This document shows positions 1-11,362 of a DNA stretch of 64,000 nucleotides, one piece after another (the first letter of the stretch is position 1; each line of letters begins with the position of its first letter). The notes below the pieces were generated by a model. The model was not told where the DNA came from, did not search any database, and saw only the letters and a list, made by a program, of their open reading frames with translations. The translations under genes and the position numbers were made by a program. Location of the stretch: positions 186,001 to 250,000 of the forward strand of contig CM030939.1 of NCBI GenBank assembly GCA_018136815.1, read 5' to 3'. Source of the DNA: Isochrysis galbana (lineage: Eukaryota > Haptophyta > Isochrysidales > Isochrysidaceae).

Positions 1-1689
1 TGGGCTACCTTGGAGAAGTCGAGCGTGACGTTGATATTTTCGACATCTCCCGAGTTGTCCGACTTAGCCGGGTTGACCACAGTGAAGGCTTGGTCGAACA
101 TGATATCGGTGAGCTCTTGATTGGTCTTGATCTTGGAGAGGGGTACAGAAACTATGTGGCGACCAGTGTAGTGCGCGATCGCCTTGATGAGGGACGTCTT
201 GCCCGTGCCCGGTGGGCCGTATAGAAGGAGACCGAGCTTATGCGGGAAGCCCGGCACAGAAAACTTGCCCGTCTTCTTGGTGAAGTGGTCCAGTAGATAC
301 AAGAGCTATGCAGGGCGGCGCGCCTATCGTGGGCGTGGGCCACAGAGAAGGCGGCGAGCGAACCTCTCGCTTGGGCTGCTGCGCGCCTGTGGTTTGTCGG
401 GGAAGAAGAGAGAGGAGAATGTCTTCTCATCGGAGAGCGCGTATCGCTTGTAGAGGTGGGGTTCCGCGCCCGGTTGACTGCCACACATGAGCAGAATGTG
501 AGACCGCACCTCGTAATCGATGTGGGTTGTGACTGCTGAGTTGCGCGCGCACCTTCGCTCCTCGCTGGACCCCCCAACCCTGGGCCGGATCATCACGAAC
601 ATGTACCGCTTCTCGTCCTTCTTCTGCAAGTTGTTGGCCTTGTACCAAGCAAAGGCCTGCAGATTGCGGGGAAGGTGGTAGCCTCGCACGTCCTTGTATA
701 AAGCGATGGCACAGTGCGGGCCAGCTCCGCGGCGTGTGGCCGCAGCGCGTGCCTTATCAACAAACGCGTTGATAACCTCCTCCGCGTTGGGTGCAGTGGA
801 CGAGAGGACGATCGTGGTGGTCTCCGTGCGGAAGTTGGCCTTCCCGCTGTCCCCCCCGTCATCCTCTGCCTGCACAAGCGGACGCAGGTCAGCGGCCGCG
901 TTTGACGGGCTGACGGGCATGCGTTGGGCGGGGATGTCGCAGAGGAAATGGCGCACCTTCATCTTCATGAGCTTGATCCCGTTGCCAACATCGACCTCGA
1001 CGCCTTCAGTCGGCATTGTAGTCACATCGAGACGCTGCAGATCAGCGCCGTACCTGAGCGGCGGGGCAGCGCAGGGCGTGGGCTGCAGTCAACCGACCCC
1101 GAGGGCGTCTTCAGCATGCGCGCCGGGAGGCGCGCGACGTACCCGTTTCCGTCCGACTCTTCCGAGTCGTAGCCTCCATCAGGACCGCCCGTCTCCTTGA
1201 TTGCTGCGAGCGTCAGCATCGCCTTTTTGTGCTTGCCAGGATCGTGCTTTGAGAGGTATAGCATGATGGCCTGCACGGCACGGCGAGCGAGTGGCGGGGG
1301 CTCAGCGTCATCGGAGCACTCGCACCTCCGAGGCTGCGGTGTCCGCGGCAGCGGCCGCGGCGGCCGCGGCTACGTGTGGGCGAGAGATCCCTCTCCTTTT
1401 GCAGCAGGTGGTCCGACGTCGAATTGCCCACGGAATACCCCCATGCGTTGATCCTCCTTCGGTGCTCGACTGTGCGCTCGATGCGGTTGCGTGCGGCGTG
1501 CGCCAAGTGGATACGCTTGATCAAAGGCATGGCCTCCTTCAGCAGCGAGCCAAGGGCTCCGAAGAGAAGGGGCACAGCCATGCAGACGATCATATCGAAG
1601 AGAACGTTGCCTGTGCGGAGTGAGTTGATCAGCCCGAACTGTGTGGTCATCGATGCGATGTCGTCGATGGAGGAGGAGGAGGAGGACAT
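1..1689 (-). CDS. BCS1-like AAA ATPase, 5' part (gene runs off the left edge)
   Basis: Membrane-anchored AAA ATPase of the BCS1/plant AAA-ATPase type; BCS1 proper moves folded Rieske protein across the inner mitochondrial membrane. The start is ATG at 1689-1687. Likely exons (minus strand) are 1689-1396, 1270-1094, 1034-387 and 305 to beyond base 1. A hydrophobic segment near residues 30-50 ([18 protein letters not shown]) fits the N-terminal anchor. The BCS1-type region follows, with the phrase [16 protein letters not shown] just before the AAA module. Exon 4 carries Walker A ([19 protein letters not shown]). The junction LLQK/AIMLYL, strongly family-like, needs an intron starting GA (1395-1271); [12 protein letters not shown] needs a GC-AG intron (386-306); the middle intron (1093-1035) is GT-AG. 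About 474 residues are visible; Walker B and the C-terminus are missing. Part of exon 3 (about residues 325-360) may hide another intron. The family is clear; mitochondrial location is inferred. Confidence 0.85.
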
Positions 1690-3369
1690 GTTGTGGAGGA
1701 ATTGGCTCGCCGAGGGGGCGCGCGCGGATGGGGGGGGGGAAGGAGGGGGAGGGGGAGGGGGAAGGGGGGGGAAGGTGGGGGACGGGGGGAAGACGTTGCG
1801 GCCGAGACCGTCCGGGGGACTACGCCCGCGGCCATGCTGCCCGCCTCACCCATGGCGCCCGCTGCCCTCCCCTGCCCTTCCGTCGCTCTTGACGGGCGGC
1901 GCCCAGACAATGTGGCAGTGGGCATCACTGTGGCCCGGTCCGCAGAATGACTCCGTGCCTACGGAGCCCTCCCGAAGCCTGCCCTCTAGCCCTGGGAGGT
2001 GCTGCTCGTGCGACAGCTGCAGCGACAGCTGCTGCAGCAACAGCTGCAGCGTCACGGGATGCTGACGCACACCGCGAGGCAGCCGTGCGATTCGTCGCGC
2101 TCGTTGAGCGCCAGCATCACGCCCATTGGAGATGACGTCCCGACCCAGCCGACCCCACGCTATTGTGCTCCTTGTGTGCCCATTGCTCTGCTGGCCTCGC
2201 GAGCATGCATCTGGTGTGTGCAATCGAGGACGTATACGTCAGAGCAGTGGCAGTACCCACATGGGCACCGCCACGGCTCTGTCTTTTCGCACGCACGTGC
2301 GTTTTGGAAGACATGCACAACGGGGCTGAGAGCTGTACCGAAATATCCTAACATTAGCCGCCGATGAGCTAACACACCTGCAGTTGTTGCAGCGTCTCGG
2401 CGGGCTAACTAAAATGCAAACATCTGAAGGTTCAGGGATACATGCCTGCTACTAACCTGGCACTCACGACCTTGCGACCGGCACCGCCGTTGTATCCTTT
2501 TCCTCCTCCTTCTTCTCTCCACCCCCCTCGTTCCTTTGTCTTCGGTTTCGGGGGTTGCTATGCACTACCTCTGGCCTCGGGCCTGGTTCAGAGTGCGGGG
2601 TCCAGGCCGCAGGCCTTTTGATTGGTTTTTGAATTTTGCTTCGAGCGTGCTTTTCCTTGTCAGATTTATTTGTTTATCCGGGCTAACATCTACTGTGGAC
2701 ACGGTGTACGGTATCCACTACAACCTACTCTTTTTAAGTGGTAAGTGGGGGTCCTACTCCTACGTCCTAGATGGGGATGGGCATCGGATGGGAAATACAG
2801 TGAGCATTGAGGGGTGAGGGAGGTTCCAAATGCGGTAAACACAGTCTGTATTTGGCCTTCCTCCAAATACAGCCAAATACGCTACCAAATACACTACCGG
2901 GGGGGGAAGGGGCTCCCCCATTTCTCAAGCCCCACCCCCACCCCGTCGCCAATCGCCAATCGCCATATCCATTATCCATATACTACTACATATATCGCCC
3001 CAGCGCCCAGCGCCCCCCCCCCCCCATTCATTCATCATCTCATCATGAGAAAAACTATTGTTATAGGTTTAGCGATGGAGCGCGCCCCGACCGCCCCCGC
3101 CCCTCCCAGCCCTCGCAGGTGGAACGCGCAGGCAGGCCACGCGCAGCGCGCAACGCGAGCGTCAGCCATGCCGAGGATGATTGGATGGCGGACGAGGCGG
3201 TAGACCCCAGCGCTGATGTGATAAAGCAGCTTATTGCCTGATTGATGCGTGTGAACGTGTGAACACAATATCAATACCATAAGCGTAGTATAGTAGGAGT
3301 AGAAGTAGAGAGTAGAGGAGATGCATGCAGCAGCCGTGGCTATAGATGTGTGATGTGTAAGTGTGTGAG

Positions 3370-3550
3370 TGCGTGCGCGCATGCGCGGCCGCCGCGCGCC
3401 GCGCCGCGCACGCCCCTTAGAGGGGGCCTTTGGCCCCCACCGAAAAACGGTGGCCACAAAGGAGGGAGTTTGAAACACGGTGAAAAACACAAAACACTGT
3501 TTTTGACCTCCGAAAAAAAAACACTGTTCCTGTGTTTCACGTTTCACAGC
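3370..3550 (+). repeat. Dispersed repeat, copy 1 (partner at 57530-57700)
   Basis: A GCGCGCC-rich start is followed by a block with ACGGTGGCCA, GGAGG and GTTTGAAACACGG, then paired AACAC/GTGTT motifs ending CAGCTAGG. The same order of motifs occurs on the same strand at 57530-57700, with substitutions and small gaps. No coding potential is seen. Confidence 0.6.
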
Positions 3551-3557
3551 TAGGGTC

Positions 3558-3728
3558 CTCTCGCCTTCCTCTACTGAGGAGGTGGTCAAGCCCGCCATTC
3601 CACCACTCCACTCCCTGCCATTTCCGCCGCGCCTCCCGCTGATCGTTCCCCTTCCGTCTCCTCGCATATCGAGCCACGAGCCAGTGGTCAGCAGCGCTCG
3701 ATAATCCGTCAATCGCGAATGCGACACA
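3558..3728 (+). repeat. Fragment of a gag-like retroelement ORF head
   Basis: Resembles 51900-52080 and 56100-56260: CTTCCTCTACTGAGGAGGTGGTC, then a Pro/Ser-rich stretch and CGCATATCGAGCC...AGTGGTCA. Here it has lost its start and is frameshifted. It is read as decayed debris of the element whose best-preserved ORF start is at 56077. Confidence 0.5.
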
Positions 3729-5091
3729 GTAGACAGTAGCGGTACTAACGCTCAGATGATTATTATAATATTAATATTATAATAGATGGGGGTGTTTTCC
3801 GGGGATTCTACCGCTTTACTTTGGTGTTGGTGTATTTCCTCAATCTCAACCCCGACTCTTTCTTTTTCTTTTTCTTTTTCACACCCTTAGAAGTAGAAAT
3901 GTAGGTGTCAAAACAGTAAATTGCAAGTAAAATAGTGTTTGATCGCCCTACTAATTCCGGCCGCTCATGCACTTCCGCCCCCGCCTGTGGTTAACTTCAC
4001 ATTACCAGTATGATTTCAAGATCTCAGTGTCGCTATCGCTAGCATCTGACTTCGCACCGACGTGCGGCTAAAGTTAAGAGTTTGTGTACCGGCAGGGGGG
4101 CTGACGTCAGATACCGCGCGGGGGGCCTGGCCCCTGAGCGCGAGTGAAAGCGTGTGACGGAATAAGGACACCTGAGAGGATGGGACTCGGCCTGGTCCTC
4201 GCCGAGGGGGGGGGGGGGGCGGGGGGAGGGGGAAGAGAGAGAGAGAGAGAAGGGGGGAGGGGACCTCGAGGAGAGAGAAATGAAAGGGGTGGATAAAGAG
4301 AAGTACTCGACGGGAGGGGGGAAGCTGATGTAGTGGGGGCTGCCGCTCGGGGGTCGCGGGGGGAGGGGGAGAGAGGAAGAGGGGAGGTTTGGCCTTGACG
4401 GAGGGGCTGAGTTTACGTTAAAGTATTCTCTCTCACTTTGGTTGTGGTGAGAGTTTGCGAGGGGGGAGGGAGGCACGCGTGGGCAACAATCGAAGGACAA
4501 ACGAGGAGGTGAGCGCTCTCTGCCCCGACTACCTCTCTCTCCCCTCCCTCCCCCCGTCTGCCTCTCTCCCTCTGCGCGCTCTCTCTCCGCCCATGCCTCT
4601 CTCCCTCTCTCCCTCTCTCTCTCTCTCTCCCTCCCTCCCTCCCTCCCTCCCCCCCTCCCTCCCCCCCCCCCCCCCCCTCTCTCTCTCATTCGGCCCCCGT
4701 CTCTCTCTCCCGTTCGGCCTCTTTCTCCCTCTCTCTCTGTTCGCACTCGACTCGCTACCCTCGCCGGCCGCAATTCGCCCACCCCCCCTCCTCCTTTCCC
4801 ACGTCCCAGCGCCACCAGCACTCTGCCCTTCCCCCGTTTCCTCCCCGTCTCCCCTTCTCCCTTCCTCCTTTGCCCCTTCGACCATCACCACCCTTTGTGC
4901 GCCATGTTGCGGCCGCCACCTCCACCGTTGCCACGCAAACCGCCTGCCTGACACAACTCAGCGTGCCCTTCCCGACCCTCTCCGCCTTGTATGCTGAAAG
5001 ACGACCATTCGTTCGTAGTCATCCTCGCCCACAGTGCATCCCTCTGCTCTGACTCAGGCTTGAGCGGTGAGGCGAAGCGCCTGTGCGCCAT

Positions 5092-8000
5092 ATGCCCCCC
5101 GCGGAGAATCGAGTCTTCCTGGACTCTTGTGTCGAAGAGATGCTGACTGAGGTCGAGAAAAGTTTGCGCGCAGCGTACAACCTCAACGAATTCTCGTCGG
5201 ACTACCGCCACATCGCGCACGTCCTGACGTTGGCGCGCGAGTTGGGCGTGGAGCCGACACTGCAAGCGTTGGAGCGCATCAGAGTATATATGGCTAACAA
5301 CTCACCCTCACCCAACCACACTCCACAATCCTTCCTGAGCAACCTACTCAGCGTTGCCCGTCGTGAAGATAAGAAGATAACACTCTTCCCAGGCGACCTG
5401 GGTGCGCTCGGTATGCTTGGAGCGCTCGATCGGCTGTGCAAACGTGGCGGCGTTGAGCTGGACAGCGAAACCAATGAGAAGCCATTTACACTGCTCTTCG
5501 ACCTCCGACCTCGCCTCCGCTTACTCTCCGTGGAACTCATCGCGGCACGGCACCGTGGCATTGCTAGATGCCCGCTTTGCGACGAGGTCTTGTCGAATCA
5601 GCCACAAGATCTACTTCATCACATCTGGGCCCATCAGACCGGACAATGGGTGTCGGGACAAAACCTTGTGAGGTTCAACCCAACTGGGAAGCCCTTCAGC
5701 ATCTCCGGCTCGATGCTCGGAAGATACTTCGACCTGCACGGCTGCAATCGGTGGCTGCATCGGCGCTCACAACGTTCCGAAGGTGGGCGCCTAGAGCAAG
5801 ACATCGAGAGCCTTGTTGACCCATACCGCACAGCTCAGGCCACCCGCGGCGACAACTTTGAGGTGCATTCGCCACTGCTTTGCGATCGCGCTTCCGTACG
5901 GCTGGCGGTGGCGGCAGTGGGGCAAACAAACCCCGAGCACTCCTAATGCCGGCCTCCCTCAGGTGTCAATCTGCGAGATGCTCGATCGCCGTGGGCTCCC
6001 CGTCGGCTGGGATGCGGAGCTCGGGCTCGAGGATAGTCTGCGAGACGATAGCACGCCGCATATCCGCTATGTGGACGCGACGATATACGACAGATTGGCC
6101 GCAGATGACCGCGCCGGCATCGGCAAGTTTGTCGACCTCAACCAGCGCGCCAAGGAACAATGCGGATGCTCCAAATGCCGTGGCGACACGGCCGGTGTCA
6201 CGAGCGGCCATTGTTGCCGCCTCTCCAGAGTGTACATGGACATCTCGCAGAAGGCGCTGATGACCGAGGGCGCCGTGCCAACAGTACTCTTCCAGCTTAT
6301 GATTCAACCTCCGCCATTTGGGGATGAGGTACAAGTGGCGCGTTCGAGAGGCTACCTCGACTACGTGGTTCTCACCCCCACCGACAGCCACGTCAGATGT
6401 ACCATCATCGATGCCAAGGCGACGGACCATCCCAGGCTAGGCGCCAAGGTGCAGGTTGCATACTATAGATCTGTGCTGAGGCACATGACATCCACGGAGC
6501 CCGTCGTCAAAGCGCGAATCGACCATGGCCAGCTTCCGCTTTGCATGAGTGAGGTGGGTGGCGTGTGGTTATATGGGCGGCCGTCACCCTTGCCCTTTCC
6601 AGTCGTCGAGCTACAGCGCATGCTGGAAGAATTTCTAGAACGCCAGCTGCCAAAGATCCTGAACGAAACGACGTTTTCGAAGGGGCATACGACGCAGCAG
6701 TGGGAGCTGCGCCAGAGCTGCCTCAGCTGTGCGTACATGCTCGACTGCAAGGACGCGGCGAAACAGGGGCGGCTCACCGGTGCCATCCTGGGGCTGACGC
6801 GCCGCCGGCAGCTGGAGCTCGAGAATGCGTTGTCCGGAACTTTCGGTCCGGCCTTGGACACGCTCGATGCCATCACCGAGGTGGCGAGCAAGCCTCAGCC
6901 CGATGTGCGCGTGCGGCGTCTCCTCTCGCGACACCTCCTCATCAGGTACGACGAGAAGCACGACCCGATCCCAATACTTGCAAACACGCAGCCGCCACAT
7001 CCCGTGAGCTCGCGCCTTCAGGCGCTCTCCAGCGGCTTACCAATCCTCAATGGCCACCCAAGCCTCACGTTGCCGGCCACTGAGGGTCGAGCAGTGCACA
7101 TTGTGCTACTTGAAGACCCGCTGACTCGCCGGCTCTACGCGTGGGCGCTGCGCGTGCATGGCGTTACGGAGCGCTTTGGCTGCGTGGATGCCGAGCCAGG
7201 GGAGGGGGCTGATTCCGAATATGACGCAGAAGAGGTGAATTTCGTCGTGCAGCTCGACGCACTGCTGTCGGCAAGTGGCAGTGCGACGTCCGCACTCTAT
7301 TTTGCTGAGCGCCACGAGCACGCCACGTTCATGCGCACACTCATGGCAGGAGCAATGCGCCTCGGCCTCAGTGCTCTAGATGCCGCCGGCGCGACAGCTG
7401 AGCACCCGCAACGCTGCCTCCACTGCTTGCTACTGCTCGTCGCGCTGCCAGAGCTCGTTCATCTGTCGCAGCAACCCGACCTTAAGGCCTCACCTCGCGA
7501 GGGAGGGGTGGTGCCGAGCGCCTGTGTCATCTTGGAGGAGGAGGCGCGCCGGATGGTATCCCTACCAACGCCCGGTCCATGGCGCTTCGAGGAACATTGT
7601 GCTGGGCTGATGAGTGGCTGGGCCGATGACCCAGCACCGCCAACGACCGAGATGATCTACGCAGCATGGCGACGCCGGCACACGCTGGGAGTTGAGGCTG
7701 TGATGCCAATGCTATTGCGTCGCCTTGACACAGGTGTCATGCTACGTGAGACGATGCGCCGCCTGTGCGCCTCGCATCCTCGCGGGATGAACGTGTTACT
7801 TCCCAACCGAGCGCCTATCCTTCCTGCTAGGACCGCGCAAGCCCTGCAAATGGCGCCCGAGATGAGCAAGCTCGCCTTCATCTCGTTATTCGAGGCGCAG
7901 ACTGAGCACGCCTCCATCGTCGCGCTGCGCGCCGCGCCAATTGAGCAACGACTCGCCAAACGGCGCGGCAAAACGTTCTTGCTACGCCTAGAGGACTATA

Positions 8001-11000
8001 CCAAACGGAAAGATGAGAGCAGCATGACCGAACTCAACTTCACTACTCGATCGGACTTCTTGGATGAGATACAAGTGGGCCTCGGTGGAAACGACTGGTT
8101 GTTGTGCGCCAATAACGACGCGGGGCTGATCGATGTCATGTGCTGGGATGACCTCAGCGTGCACAACCTACCACCATTCGGACCAAAGAAGCTTGTTCAG
8201 AAGTGTGTGCCTCCGAGCAATGTGCTCCTCGCACAGGTGCACGCCGTTTATCCTGCGGACAACTCCCTCACCATACTCGTGCAGTGCACTGAAGCGGATG
8301 GGAGCTCCCTAACAAAGCTCCTCCTCGTACCTGGAAGCGAATATGTACTACAGCCACGCTTCGTCGATTTCACCACTTCCAACGTGGTCAGCCGACTCCA
8401 GGACGACTCACGGCGCGACTCGCAATCGCAAGATCCGCTTTCGCTCCGCCTTCTTCGCTACACGGTTGAATACGGTCAGAGAGTGCCTACGCCATCGGTG
8501 CCACCAGTGCCAGACAACGTGATCGCCGCCCTGCCGATGACGCCCTAGCAGCAAACCATCTACGATAGGGTGTGCCGCTCGGTGCTCACGCTCACCTGGG
8601 GCCCGCCCGGCTCCGGCAAGACTTACTTTCTCGCCGCTACCATCGCACGCCTGCTCGTAGCCTCTGCGCAAGCAAAACAAGAAATGCGTGTCCTCGTAAC
8701 CGCCTTCACACATAGCGCAATCAATAACCTGCTCGAGAAGCTGGCAAAGCTGCTCAAGGCGAGCCCGGTCCTCCATCATCACCAAAGCGACGATGGCACT
8801 GTTTCGGTCTTCAAGCTAGGCCATTCAAGTGGGCCCATTGAAGTGAATTGCGTCGTGCGCTTGAAGCGCCAAGGACGCAACGACCGGAAGGCGTTCCGTG
8901 TCACCGGGTTTGAGGACGGCGGCTACGTTCGAGTGCGTCCTCTTGACTTAGCAATGGTCGGCGCACCTGGACAGGAATGTGAGAAGCATGTATCGGAGCT
9001 TGTGCGAATCAATGAGTACACAGACTTGTACCTCGGCGGCGATCTGAGACAGCTTCTATTGAAGCAAGTGGTGCTGGGCGCGACCGTCTTCCAAATGCGC
9101 CGGATCTGCGACAAGCTTAAGGAACTCGGGCTTGGGCACAACGAAACACCAGGATACTTCGACGTTTTGGTAATCGACGAGGCAAGCCAGATGCAACTCC
9201 CGCACCTTATGCCTCCTCTTCACCTGCTCCGAGCGCCCCCACCCGGTGGCATCGGTGGTGGGCGGCTGGTCGTCGTTGGCGACACGCGGCAGATGGGGCC
9301 CATCCTGCAGAACGAGTACCCAGAGGACGCACGGCTTTGCCGCGACGCACCCCCGCCGCATTGGTCGCTACTCCGTTGGTTGTGGGCGCGCGCTGGTGGC
9401 CACAAAGGCGCCGGTAAAGAGCAATCGCTGCGCTTCATGCTTCAGGAAAACCACCGAATGACCCCGACCCTCGCGCGCTTCACGGAGCGCGTTCTCGGCT
9501 ACACCGGCTACCGAGCATGCGGTGAATCTGGTTGCAAGTGCCACATCGCGTATCCCGATAGGCAGGTGCCACTCCTTGGACTGCCGTGCAACAGCTACAT
9601 GTCGGCGGATGTCAAAGGTTATGCCCTGAGGCCAGCGCACTCCTTTGTTCTTTTGGAGCTTGAGGGCGTTGGGGATGTAGATCCGGCCCTTGCCATCAAC
9701 TTAGAGGCGGAGGTAGTAGCCGAGCTTGTCGGACACTACCTTGCCGATCGCGGCCATAACGATGACGACAGCGTCTTTGTTGTCACTCCACGCCACACAC
9801 AGCGCCTTGCGGTCCTTAAACAGCTTGAGAGTTGCGGCGTGCAATCCGGGCAGGTATGTGTGGATACGGTCGAGAAGATGCAGGGGCAAGAGCGGGACCT
9901 CGTCATTGTGTGTTATGGGGGGATGGTCGAGCGAGAAGAGGCGGGCGAGCTCGACTTCACATACAACCGCGAGCGGATCAACACCGCGGTGACACGCGCG
10001 AAGAAGAAGTGCATACTCATCTGTGCAGACGAGGTGCTTAAGCCGTCGCTTGCTGCATGCGACACGCTAGGGCGTCAAACGGGATATGAGCTGCTACGGC
10101 GAATATCCGACCACTGTCGCGACAATGCAAGCGATGGCTGCGTGCGAGTACGCCACAAAATCGGCGGCGCCATCAATGCCGACTCGCAAGCCACGGTTCT
10201 ATCCTCCCAGCAGTCACAATCTACCGATAACGAGTCGTGCCGACATTCCCAAATGTCGGCAGAGGTGGCCACTCAACTCGACGAAAACAGCGATACTGAC
10301 ATCGACGAGTCTCCGGGTGAAGGGAGAGTGGGGACGTGTGCAGCCATAACCCCACTTGTGGGTGCGGCACTACCCCCAGTACCGCAAGATTCTGCACATC
10401 TCACCTCTATGGCCGACATGACCGCGATGGAGATTCACTTGGATAGAGGCAGTGACACGGATGTGGAGGCGCACGAGGGGGTGGCATTGCCCACTGTGAC
10501 AGCAATTGTCGCCAGAGTGCCCGCGGTAGCCATTGGGGGGCACTTGGATCCTCCAATGGTAGCTGCTTCAACGGCTGAACGGTCGGTCAAATTCCGCAGA
10601 CATTGCGGTCAGTCGAGTCCTGATCACGTAGCTCTACCGGCAAATAGCGTCGGCCTTGGGGTTGTGGGGCACGCCATGTCTTCCACACGTCCTAGTAGAG
10701 GTCGAGTGTCACCAGGCCTGGCCGCCATGGCTGGTGCTCTTGACGATCACGAGGAGTCGGGCATCTCACCGAACCCCTGCCCTAGCCACTCTCCTCCGTC
10801 ACACAGCGATGGCCGAGGAGCCATGTGCACCGCCAGACTTCCCCTGCCGCGAGTTGGCGCGGCCGCAGACTACTGTGCGCCGTCCTCCTCATTGATGAGT
10901 GGCGCGGCGCGCACGATGGCCGCCGGCGTCCTCACGGCGGCCGAGCCCAGCTCGCCTGCCGTCTCACCACCGCCATACTCTAGGACAAGCTTGTCCTCTC

Positions 11001-11362
11001 TCGCGAGAGGCAAGAGCACGAAGCGGAAATCGCCTGCTTGTGGCGCGGCGGCCGAGCCCAGCTCGCGTGCACTCTCTCCATCGCCTCATTCAAAGACAAG
11101 CTTGTCCTCTCTTGCGAAAGAGACAAGCGCACGAGGTGGAAGCTGCCTGCTTCTCTCTCGGGACGCCCACACTTGCCGTCCTCCCATGGGAGGGGGCCAC
11201 ACGTCAAGACGACTCTTCAAAGAGACGGGGTGGAATGGGGCCGTGGGATCCCCAACGGGGACGATAAGCGGCCACGTTCCGCAACGGCTCTCATCCCATT
11301 GCCAGCAAGCCCAATACCTCGACCCGAAAGAAAGAAGGAAAGATGACAACTCGTCTAGCTAG
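5092..11362 (+). CDS. Fe-S (Cas4/Dna2-like) nuclease fused to UPF1-like SF1 helicase, interrupted by an in-frame TAG
   Basis: Predicted DNA-processing enzyme resembling bacterial TM0106-type RecB nuclease-helicases and Dna2. Exon 1 starts at ATG 5092 and carries a C2H2-like finger (CPLCDEVL...HHIWAH, about residues 160-185) and the first Fe-S cysteine (HGCNRWL, ~216). A 46-67 nt intron ends at 5962 (donor 5896, 5908 or 5917; all keep frame). Exon 2 has the PD-(D/E)XK motifs: GYLDYVV, TIIDAKAT, QVAYYRSVL (~398-435). The Fe-S triad CLSCAYMLDC is at ~521-530, preceded by a second cysteine-rich patch. The helicase has Walker A GPPGSGKT, VIDEASQM, VVGDTRQMGPI, ENHRMTP, VDTVEKMQGQERD and NRERINTAVTRAKKK. 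A Ser-rich tail of about 440 residues contains a 111-nt duplication. The whole is near 2,070 residues, much longer than bacterial relatives. TAG at 8546-8548 splits it (separate entry). All nuclease and helicase motifs are intact, arguing against old decay. Confidence 0.85.
8546..8548 (+). other. In-frame TAG between nuclease and helicase modules
   Basis: The reading frame is identical before and after this codon. It reads ALPMTP-stop-QQTIYDRV and runs straight into LTLTWGPPGSGKT. Related helicases have a sense residue (often S, A or E) in the LTPxQ position, so one codon appears to have become TAG. The next codon is CAG, a partial match to the known UAG-CAR readthrough context; the third codon, CAA, does not complete the UAG-CAR-YYA motif. 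CCCTAG could also be a 3' splice site of an intron starting a little upstream. The gene's own terminator at 11360 is also TAG, which argues against general reassignment. Confidence 0.8.
10935..11160 (+). repeat. 111-nt direct duplication inside the helicase C-terminal tail
   Basis: Two adjacent units start at about 10935 and 11046 with CGGCGGCCGAGCCCAGCTCG. Each encodes a phrase of the form AAEPSS..(S/L)SP.P.S(R/K)TSLSSLA. The units differ at several bases but keep the reading frame. Confidence 0.8.

Larger units (their letters stand above)
1690..5091. other. Spacer with repeats and low-complexity DNA; no convincing gene
   Basis: 1700-1800 is G-rich (C-rich upstream of the minus-strand AAA ATPase). 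1990-2055 is CAG/CTG-rich. 2724-2745 (CAACCTACT...AAGTGG) resembles the hairpin end of the R1 relatives described at 42889. 2850-2900 repeats the hexamer AAATAC several times. 3055-3110 is an inverted relative of 51600-51655 (a MERAPTAP peptide start). 3370-3550 is related to 57530-57700. 3558-3728 is a fragment of the gag-like repeat also found at 51843 and 56030. 3745-3790 is AT-rich. 4195-4740 is long purine/pyrimidine simple sequence, ending close to the next gene. All long reading frames here are low-complexity and resemble no protein I know. Confidence 0.6.

Noticed and set aside
1641-1928. Pro-rich extension upstream of the BCS1-like start
   Set aside because: The frame is C-rich simple sequence; the protein has a good ATG at 1689 directly before the family-like N-terminus.
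4039-4997. Overlapping 180-260-codon ORFs on both strands
   Set aside because: Low-complexity Ser/Pro/Leu or Arg/Gly/Glu composition from a CT/GA tract; no motif or start context.
8546-8548. General reassignment of TAG to an amino acid
   Set aside because: TAG is a plausible natural terminator in several genes here (11360, 60492), so reassignment cannot explain one internal TAG.
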